Source: Sulfurimonas sp.
GTDB lineage: Bacteria; Campylobacterota; Campylobacteria; Campylobacterales; Sulfurimonadaceae
Assembly (NCBI GenBank): GCA_024762745.1
Contig: JANTGV010000012.1
Span: 1 to 12,493 of the forward strand
Direction of reading: 5' to 3'
DNA: 12,493 nt
The translations under genes and the position numbers were made by a program. Below the pieces are notes generated by a model. It had not been told where the DNA came from and did not search any database. It worked only from the letters and a program-made list of their open reading frames with translations. Within the stretch, counting starts at the first letter, position 1. Each line of letters opens with the position of its first letter. Below are positions 7,224-12,493 of this stretch, one piece after another.

Positions 7224-8786
7224 AGCGAACTCTACAGCTCTACTTTCACGAATTACATTTACTTTTATTTCACCAGGGTATTGAACTTTTTCCTCAATCT
7301 CTTTAGCTATCTCTCTAGCCATTAAAATTGATTCATCATCATTTACCAAGGTTGCGTTTACAATAACCCTTACCTCACGACCTGCATTTATTGCATAGGC
7401 CTGTTTCACACCTGTATGCATTGATGCAATATCTTCTATCTCAGTTACACGTTTTAAAAAACTCTCGAGTACTTCTCTACGGGCTCCTGGACGGGCAGCT
7501 GAAAGTGCATCTGCAGCACAAACCGCTCCAGACTCTACAGAAGCTATCTCTTCATGCCCATGATGAGCATATATTGCGTTTATTACAACAGGATCTTCAT
7601 TATATCTGCTACAGACCTTAACACCTAAATCAACATGATTTCCATCATGATCATGTGTAAGTGCTTTTCCTATATCATGTAAAAGCCCCGCTCTTCTTGC
7701 TAGAACTGGATCACCACCCATCTCAGATGCCATTATTCCAGCCAAGTGTGCCACTTCAAGAGTATGGGCTAAAGCATTTTGTCCATAACTTGCCCTGTAA
7801 CGTAAACGACCAATTAACTTCATAAGCTCTGGGTGCATCACACCAATCTTCATATCAGCAATCAACTCTTCACCCTCTGACAGTAAAGAAGATTCAAACT
7901 CATCTGAAACTTTTTGAAATATCTCCTCAATTCTAGCGGGTTGAATTCGACCATCTTCTATGAGAAGTTGCAGTGTTTTAGTTGCAATCGCTCTTCTATA
8001 GAGATTAAAACTACTAACCAATATAGTATTTGGTGTATCATCTATAATAATATCAACACCCATAAGTGTCTCAAGTGCCTTTATATTTCGGCCCTCTTTA
8101 CCAATAATACGCCCCTTTAATTCATCGTTGTCAAGATGAACTAGGTTTGTCAGTCTCTCAGATGCAAACTCCCCTGCATAACGGCTTGTCGCTTGTGCCA
8201 AAATAAAATTGGCACTCTTCTCACCCTCTTTTCTAGCTTCATTCTCATAGCGTCTTACTATGTGAGCAATCTCTCCTCGAGACTTATCCTCTATATTTTT
8301 TAGCAAAATAGCTTTTGCTTCATCCTGTGTCATGCCAGCACTATGTTCTATCACATGCACTGCTTCATCTATCTTAGTCTCATACTTATTCTTTAATGAG
8401 TTTAAAGATTTTTCATTTCTCTCCAAATTAAGCTTTTTGGATTTAATAATGTCACTCTCAGCGTGTATTCTCTCCTCTTCGCTCTGCTTATAACGTTGAA
8501 AAACTTGCTCTTTTCTTATTAAATCGTCTTCTCTTTGATGTAGGTTGGCTTTAGCTCTCTCTTTTGCACTTTCGTACTGCTTCGTCGCCTCTAATTCGAT
8601 CTCACGAGACTTAATATGGGCGCGTTCCAATAAAGTCTGCGCCTCATTTTCAATAGCATTTGCTTTTGCTTTTGCCTGTTCTGTGTAAACATCAAAGTTT
8701 GCACCAGTTAATTTTTTAGAGATGAAAAAACCGATAACCCCACTAACAGTGGCTATACCGCCACCCAGTAGTATCTCGTTTAACAT
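7218..8786 (-). CDS. rny: Ribonuclease Y
   Basis: Membrane-anchored endoribonuclease that starts mRNA decay and processing, a functional counterpart of RNase E. The 522 residues match the family (about 520). In order: an N-terminal transmembrane helix (about 5-23), a long charged coiled coil (about 35-190, rich in K/E/R), a KH RNA-binding domain with GRIIGKEGRN at 225-234, and an HD metal-dependent domain with HTLEVAHLAG (H341) and LLHDIGKAL (H370, D371). The ATG at 8786 has AGAGG at 8800-8796, which lies within the last codons of the upstream cyclo-ligase gene; the intergenic gap is 3 bases, so the two genes are coupled. It ends in a hairpin shared with the convergent heme protein gene. Confidence 0.97.
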   Translation of the reverse strand: MLNEILLGGGIATVSGVIGFFISKKLTGANFDVYTEQAKAKANAIENEAQTLLERAHIKSREIELEATKQYESAKERAKANLHQREDDLIRKEQVFQRYKQSEEERIHAESDIIKSKKLNLERNEKSLNSLKNKYETKIDEAVHVIEHSAGMTQDEAKAILLKNIEDKSRGEIAHIVRRYENEARKEGEKSANFILAQATSRYAGEFASERLTNLVHLDNDELKGRIIGKEGRNIKALETLMGVDIIIDDTPNTILVSSFNLYRRAIATKTLQLLIEDGRIQPARIEEIFQKVSDEFESSLLSEGEELIADMKIGVMHPELMKLIGRLRYRASYGQNALAHTLEVAHLAGIMASEMGGDPVLARRAGLLHDIGKALTHDHDGNHVDLGVKVCSRYNEDPVVINAIYAHHGHEEIASVESGAVCAADALSAARPGARREVLESFLKRVTEIEDIASMHTGVKQAYAINAGREVRVIVNATLVNDDESILMAREIAKEIEEKVQYPGEIKVNVIRESRAVEFAK

Positions 8787-8789
8787 CTA

Positions 8790-9353
8790 TTATTTCCTCT
8801 TTTTGACTCTAGCCATCACCTTTGTTGGTGTTAAGAGTATATCCCCTGCGACATCATATGAGTCGCAAATAGGCTCTTTTGTGTGACAAAACTCTTGTTG
8901 TATAAAAATAGTATGTGGTCTCTTTTGTAATTTTTCAAAGAAACGATCATACATCCCTTTTCCAAAACCAACTCTTTGTAAATTTCCATCGACTCCAACT
9001 ACAGGAACAATGGCTATATCAATTTTATTTATATTTCTATTTGTATTTCCCGCTTCAAAAATTCCAAACTTTTTTTTCTTAAGCGGTAATCTAAATGGTA
9101 CCATCTTAAAACTTTTGCCTTGCATAAATGGAATAAAAATGTGATTGTTTCGTCTTGTTTTGATAAGAACTTTTAAAATATTCGCTTCCATCTTAAGAGG
9201 ATGATAAAAAAGTATTTTTGCATTTTTTATCCCTTTTAATTCCTTAAGCAGACGCTTGTTAAGTAGAGAATTTCGATAGGTAAGATTATGTTCTGGGCTA
9301 TTTTTTATCTTTTGTAGACAATTTTTTCTAAATAATGTTTTCGTAAGAGTCAT
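8790..9353 (-). CDS. 5-formyltetrahydrofolate cyclo-ligase
   Basis: ATP-dependent cytoplasmic enzyme (5-FCL, also called MTHFS; YgfA/FAU1 family) that converts 5-formyl-THF to 5,10-methenyl-THF, returning the storage or by-product folate to the one-carbon pool. The 187 residues are normal for the family. The diagnostic block GVDGNLQRVGFGKGMYDRF (120-138) corresponds to the usual GxDxxGxRLGxGxGYYDR substrate/ATP loop, with M in place of the first Y. Other support is the KMEANI segment (54-59), where family members bind folate, and C-terminal DILLTPTKVM. The N-terminus is strongly basic. The ATG at 9353 has only a weak AAAGAA ribosome site, but no better start is visible. It is the first gene of the pair with rny. 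Confidence 0.92.
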   Translation of the reverse strand: MTLTKTLFRKNCLQKIKNSPEHNLTYRNSLLNKRLLKELKGIKNAKILFYHPLKMEANILKVLIKTRRNNHIFIPFMQGKSFKMVPFRLPLKKKKFGIFEAGNTNRNINKIDIAIVPVVGVDGNLQRVGFGKGMYDRFFEKLQKRPHTIFIQQEFCHTKEPICDSYDVAGDILLTPTKVMARVKKRK

Positions 9354-9366
9354 ATAAATTCTTTAA

Positions 9367-9387
9367 GATATAATTTCAGATATTTTA
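9367..9387. promoter_or_regulatory. Overlapping divergent promoter candidates between the cyclo-ligase and thioredoxin lipoprotein genes
   Basis: The 64-base divergent gap holds TATAAT on the plus strand at 9369-9374, giving a leader of about 37 bases to the ATG at 9418 (ribosome site AAAGG at 9402-9406). On the minus strand TAAAAT at 9387-9382 or TATATC at 9372-9367 could serve the cyclo-ligase/rny pair, with a short leader. The elements overlap, so the two directions may compete for polymerase. No -35 is clear. Confidence 0.4.
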
Positions 9388-9417
9388 ACATTAAAACAGA
9401 TAAAGGTATATAACTTC

Positions 9418-9972
9418 ATGCTAAAAACTTCTATTCTATCAACTTTACTAACATTTAGTCTACTCTTCCAAGCATGTTCTAGTGATAATGAATCAGATGC
9501 TAATGATATGATTGCAACTAATGAGTACGTTTTAACCGCGATTGATAATACTCAATACGTTGTAAAAAAAGAGACAAATGGATTTAGTCTCGAAAATGCT
9601 CAGGGTAAAGTAGTAATATTTGACATATTTGCTACCTGGTGTCCCCCATGTAAAGCTGCTGCATCACATCTAACTTCTCTTCAAGAGAAGTATAAAGAGA
9701 ATCTAGTGATAGTGGGTGTTACAATTGAAGATGATATCTCTAATGAGAAACTTCAAGAGTTCCGTAAAATGTATGATGCCCATTATATACTCATAAACTC
9801 AGACCAAAACCGTCGTTTAATTGAGGATATAGCAAGACATTTAGAAGTTGGAGAGAGGTTTCCAATTCCATTGATGGCAATGTATCTAGATGGAAAACTT
9901 ATAAATCACTATCTTGGTGCTATAGAAGAGGAGTTTGTTGAGAGTGATATCAAAAGAGCATTAGGTCTGTAG
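9418..9972 (+). CDS. TlpA/ResA-like thioredoxin-fold lipoprotein
   Basis: A 184-residue secreted lipoprotein with a thioredoxin fold, acting outside the cytoplasmic membrane. Residues 1-19 form a lipoprotein signal peptide ending in the lipobox LFQAC, with C20 as the lipidated cysteine, followed by an acidic linker (SSDNESDAND). The redox motif WCPPC lies at 74-78 within FDIFATWCPPCKA, and the cis-proline is probably P151 in RFPIPLMAMYLDGK. WCPPC proteins of this class usually reduce disulfides, for example in apocytochrome c maturation, rather than oxidise them. That would fit a cytochrome-rich cell, but the direction is inferred. The ATG has AAAGG 11 bases upstream. The TAG stop directly abuts the ATG of ftsY, so the two genes form one unit. 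From memory a similar lipoprotein lies next to ftsY in C. jejuni. Confidence 0.9.
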   Translation: MLKTSILSTLLTFSLLFQACSSDNESDANDMIATNEYVLTAIDNTQYVVKKETNGFSLENAQGKVVIFDIFATWCPPCKAAASHLTSLQEKYKENLVIVGVTIEDDISNEKLQEFRKMYDAHYILINSDQNRRLIEDIARHLEVGERFPIPLMAMYLDGKLINHYLGAIEEEFVESDIKRALGL

Positions 9973-10851
9973 ATGTTCGGTTTTATAAAAAAATCCCTTA
10001 ATAAAACTGTCGATGCGATAAAAACAGTTGCTCCAAAGAAAAAAATCTCTTTCACAAAAGATGAACTTGAAGATATTTTACTAGAAGCTGATGTTGAATA
10101 TGATCTAGTAGAAATTATTCTAGAGCAGACATATCAGGAAAAAATCACCCGTGATATTCTTCGCTCAAAACTCTTAGCTACTCTTGCATATACAACATAT
10201 AAAGAGCCTGAATATACAGCTCCTTTTGTTGAACTTATCGTAGGAGTAAACGGTGCAGGAAAAACAACAACAATTTCCAAATTAGCACTACGCTATAAAA
10301 ATGAGGGGAAAAAAGTAATTCTTGGGGCTGGCGACACCTTTCGTGCAGCTGCTATTGAGCAGCTTACACAGTGGTCACAGAAACTAGACATTCCTATAGT
10401 CTCTTCCAAACAAGGGCATGACAGTTCTGCTGTGGCATTTGACACAATTGACTCTGCAAAGTCAAAAGGTTTTGATAATGTTATTATCGATACAGCTGGT
10501 CGTCTTCATACTCAAACAAATCTTGCAAATGAACTCAAAAAAATCAACCGTATTTGCGATAAGGCACATCCTGGTTCACCGCACAGAACTATACTAATTA
10601 TAGATGGTACACAAGGTAACTCAGCTATCGCTCAGGCAAAAGCATTTAATGAGATGATAGGGATTGACGGTATTATTATTACAAAACTCGATGGAACTGC
10701 CAAAGGTGGTAGCGTTTTTAGTATTGCTTATGCACTTGAACTTCCTATACTCTATGTTGGAACAGGTGAACAGCCAGAAAATCTCACTCCATTTGATAAG
10801 TATGAGTTTGTTGATGGTCTACTCGATGCTCTATTTGTTGAAGAAGAGTAG
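9973..10851 (+). CDS. ftsY: Signal recognition particle receptor FtsY
   Basis: SRP-receptor GTPase that docks ribosome-nascent chain complexes at the inner membrane for co-translational insertion. At 292 residues it is the short form: an N-terminal basic amphipathic stretch ([19 protein letters not shown]), probably the membrane-binding helix, replaces the long acidic A domain of E. coli. The N domain follows (about 25-80) and then the G domain, with [10 protein letters not shown] (G1, 91-100), DTFRAAA (121-127), DTAGR (G3, 173-177), [10 protein letters not shown] (G4, 237-246) and [13 protein letters not shown] (263-275). It starts at the first base after the lipoprotein gene's stop, so it is translationally coupled. 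A hairpin terminator begins 15 bases after its stop. Confidence 0.97.
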   Translation: MFGFIKKSLNKTVDAIKTVAPKKKISFTKDELEDILLEADVEYDLVEIILEQTYQEKITRDILRSKLLATLAYTTYKEPEYTAPFVELIVGVNGAGKTTTISKLALRYKNEGKKVILGAGDTFRAAAIEQLTQWSQKLDIPIVSSKQGHDSSAVAFDTIDSAKSKGFDNVIIDTAGRLHTQTNLANELKKINRICDKAHPGSPHRTILIIDGTQGNSAIAQAKAFNEMIGIDGIIITKLDGTAKGGSVFSIAYALELPILYVGTGEQPENLTPFDKYEFVDGLLDALFVEEE

Positions 10852-10866
10852 AGTAAAAATCTAAAC

Positions 10867-10890
10867 ATATGGCATTTTGCCATATATTTT
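10867..10890 (+). terminator. Rho-independent terminator after ftsY
   Basis: ATATGGCA (10867-10874) pairs perfectly with TGCCATAT (10878-10885) across a TTT loop, followed by ATTTT (10886-10890). It sits between the ftsY stop and radA. The T-run is short, so some read-through into radA is possible. Confidence 0.7.
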
Positions 10891-10911
10891 CAACTCTATT
10901 CTCAAACTAAG

Positions 10912-10930
10912 TAAAATACTCCCATATATA
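10912..10930 (+). promoter_or_regulatory. Possible radA promoter
   Basis: TAAAAT at 10912-10917 would give a leader of about 24 bases, with the AAGG ribosome site at 10937-10940. TATATA at 10925-10930 is closer to consensus but would start transcription at or inside the ribosome site. The presence of a terminator upstream makes a separate radA promoter likely; the exact hexamer is uncertain. Confidence 0.3.
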
Positions 10931-10947
10931 CAGTACAAGGCAAAACT

Positions 10948-12294
10948 ATGGCGAAGAAAAAAATACTTTTTGAGTGTCAACACTGTGGATTAACAACTCC
11001 AAAGTGGATGGGAAAATGTACGAACTGTGGTGCCTGGGACTCATTTGTTGAACTCAATGAACATCAACAAGAAGTAGTTAAACAGACTAAATCCACAAGT
11101 GCGAAATCTACAAAAGCCCTCAGCATAAATGAGGTAGTTGAAGAGGAGATATTTAGATACTCTTCACTAGACAGTGAACTTGATACTGTATTAGGTGGAG
11201 GTATAGTCCCTGGCTCTTTAACACTTATCGGTGGAAGTCCAGGTGTTGGTAAATCGACACTGCTTTTAAAGGTTGGTTCAAACATCGCTTCAACTAATAA
11301 AGATGTACTCTATGTTACAGGAGAAGAATCAACTTCTCAAATTAAACTTCGTGCAAACAGACTCAAATCAAATCATGATTCACTCTACCTTTTGAGCGAA
11401 ATTAGACTAGAGCAAATTTTAGTAGAGTTAGAGCATAGAGAGTATGACTTTTTAATTATCGACTCCATTCAGACAATATACTCTGAGAGTATAACTTCGG
11501 CACCAGGTTCTGTAACACAGGTAAGGCAGATTACATTTGAATTGATGCGTATAGCAAAAGAGAAAAATATCGCTATCTTCATAATCGGTCATATCACTAA
11601 AGAGGGCTCTATTGCAGGGCCTAGAGTACTAGAACACATGGTTGACACTGTACTCTATTTTGAAGGTGACAGCTCTCAAGAACTTCGAATACTTAGAGGT
11701 TTTAAAAACCGTTTTGGACCAACAAGTGAAATAGGTGTATTTGAGATGAAATCCCAAGGTTTAGTCTCAGCAACAGATATCGCATCACGCTTTTTTAACC
11801 GCAACTCAGAGCAACCGGGTTCAGCACTTACAGTTATAATGGAGGGCTCCCGCCCTATAATACTAGAAGTCCAAGCTCTTGTATCTGAATCACATACTCC
11901 TAACTCAAAACGCCAAGCCACAGGTTTTGATAATAACAGACTAAACATGCTTTTAGCACTTCTTGAGAGAAAACTTGAAATCCCCCTCTCTGGATACGAT
12001 GTATATATTAATATTACAGGTGGAATAAAAATAACAGAAACAGCTGCAGACCTAGCAATACTTGCAGCAATTATTAGTAGTTTTCGTGATCGTGCAATCT
12101 CAAAAGAGACAATATTTATAGGAGAGGTTTCACTTGTCGGTGATGTTAGGGAAGTATATGCTTTGGACGCTAGACTTAAAGAAGCAAAACTACAAAACAT
12201 CTCTAAAGCACTTGTTGCTAAAAAACCTTTAGAGAAAACGCTATTAAAAACATTTGTAGTAGATGAAGTCACAAAACTTTTAGAATGGTATTAA
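10948..12294 (+). CDS. radA: DNA repair protein RadA (Sms)
   Basis: RecA-like ATPase that helps RecA process recombination intermediates by promoting branch migration during DNA repair. The 448 residues are close to the family's usual 450-460. In order: a four-cysteine zinc finger (C10, C13, C24, C27: CQHCG...CTNCGAW), Walker A GGSPGVGKST at 95-104, Walker B FLIIDSIQT at 168-176, the RadA-specific KNRFG motif at 253-257, and a Lon-like C-terminal domain (about 285-448) with YDVYINITGGIKITETAADLA split over 350-370. The ATG has AAGG 7 bases upstream. It follows the ftsY terminator and probably has its own promoter. From memory radA and ftsY are also neighbours in C. jejuni. No clear terminator follows. 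Confidence 0.97.
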   Translation: MAKKKILFECQHCGLTTPKWMGKCTNCGAWDSFVELNEHQQEVVKQTKSTSAKSTKALSINEVVEEEIFRYSSLDSELDTVLGGGIVPGSLTLIGGSPGVGKSTLLLKVGSNIASTNKDVLYVTGEESTSQIKLRANRLKSNHDSLYLLSEIRLEQILVELEHREYDFLIIDSIQTIYSESITSAPGSVTQVRQITFELMRIAKEKNIAIFIIGHITKEGSIAGPRVLEHMVDTVLYFEGDSSQELRILRGFKNRFGPTSEIGVFEMKSQGLVSATDIASRFFNRNSEQPGSALTVIMEGSRPIILEVQALVSESHTPNSKRQATGFDNNRLNMLLALLERKLEIPLSGYDVYINITGGIKITETAADLAILAAIISSFRDRAISKETIFIGEVSLVGDVREVYALDARLKEAKLQNISKALVAKKPLEKTLLKTFVVDEVTKLLEWY

Positions 12295-12332
12295 ATTCAG
12301 CATTAAAAAGAATTTTTTATCTATAAAAGTTG

Positions 12333-12338
12333 TATAAT
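12333..12338 (+). promoter_or_regulatory. Likely -10 box of the gene starting at 12366
   Basis: A perfect TATAAT, directly preceded by TTG, lies 28 bases before the ATG at 12366, with a T-run about 15-20 bases further upstream (12313-12318). The AAAAGG ribosome site at 12354-12359 falls within the expected leader. This suggests that the gene is transcribed separately from radA. Confidence 0.45.
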
Positions 12339-12365
12339 TGCAAAATATGTAACAAAAGGTAAAAT

Positions 12366-12493
12366 ATGATAGATGCACAATTCCGAAGTGAAGAGAGATA
12401 CTCGAAAATTTCTATAGCATACGAGGGAAAAGAGGAAGGCAGTAAAGTTTGTGGTGTAATTGATAAAATCACTGGGAAATATGACATGCAACC
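12366..12493 (+). CDS. Start of an unrecognised gene, cut by the right edge
   Basis: An open frame from ATG at 12366 runs to the last base without a stop (42 full codons). The translation begins MIDAQFRSEERYSKISIAYE and continues through a GKEEGSKVCGVIDKITGKYD segment. It has an AAAAGG ribosome site 6 bases upstream and a TATAAT box at 12333-12338, so it is very probably a real gene. The visible part is hydrophilic and charged, without a signal peptide or membrane helix, so probably cytoplasmic. I do not recognise the family, and too little is present to assign a role. Confidence 0.65.
   Translation, partial: MIDAQFRSEERYSKISIAYEGKEEGSKVCGVIDKITGKYDMQ

Noticed and set aside
11676..12272. A long open frame (198 codons) on the minus strand
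   Set aside because: It lies wholly antisense within radA, whose domains and motifs are clear. The translation is serine-rich, low in complexity and unlike any family, as expected for a shadow frame.
12303..12319. TAAAAA/TTTTTA inverted repeat after radA as a terminator
   Set aside because: The stem is made only of A-T pairs and is followed by no T-run. It is too weak and too likely by chance in AT-rich DNA.

Overview
The window is AT-rich, tightly packed chromosomal DNA from a Campylobacterota (Epsilonproteobacteria) species. It is most like Sulfurimonas and its relatives, although the genus cannot be fixed from the sequence alone. The pointers are the gene set and its order (gatB/gpsA, atpB away from the other ATP synthase genes, and 5-formyl-THF cyclo-ligase, rny, a TlpA-like lipoprotein, ftsY and radA side by side), a short FtsY without a long acidic domain, and family motifs such as GFGKGMYDR in the cyclo-ligase. 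From memory, Campylobacter jejuni carries much of the same set in one neighbourhood. All genes look intact. No tRNA, rRNA, CRISPR array, insertion sequence or phage gene was seen.

Layout. (1) Minus strand, 5418 down to base 1: gatB, a six-helix voltage-gated-type K+ channel with an RCK domain, a separate soluble RCK protein, gpsA, and a DASS/SLC13 anion transporter cut by the window edge. Gaps are 8 bases or less and two junctions are 4-base ATGA overlaps, so this is almost certainly one transcription unit. (2) Minus strand, 6489-5533: atpB (ATP synthase subunit a), then a small two-helix membrane protein starting at GTG in the same frame as atpB. (3) Plus strand, 6629-7210: an exported monoheme c-type protein of the Tll0287-like (DUF3365) family. 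(4) Minus strand, 9353-7218: 5-formyltetrahydrofolate cyclo-ligase and RNase Y. (5) Plus strand, 9418-10851: a TlpA/ResA-like thioredoxin lipoprotein directly abutting ftsY, closed by a hairpin terminator. (6) Plus strand, 10948-12294: radA. (7) Plus strand, from 12366: the start of an unrecognised gene cut by the right edge.

The genes are mostly housekeeping: Gln/Asn-tRNA amidation, glycerol phosphate for lipids, proton-driven ATP synthesis, folate recycling, mRNA turnover, protein targeting and recombination repair. The most distinctive part is the K+ module between gatB and gpsA. Its membrane subunit already carries one RCK domain, and a second, related RCK domain is encoded as a separate, translationally overlapping gene, which suggests a two-gene gating ring. 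Other points worth a look are a hairpin containing both stop codons of two convergent genes, a lone TAG separating atpB from its in-frame small neighbour, and two 10-base palindromes in the atpB/heme-protein divergent region. I found no clear sign of a wholly new defence or mobile system. No stretch without a gene exceeds about 140 bases.
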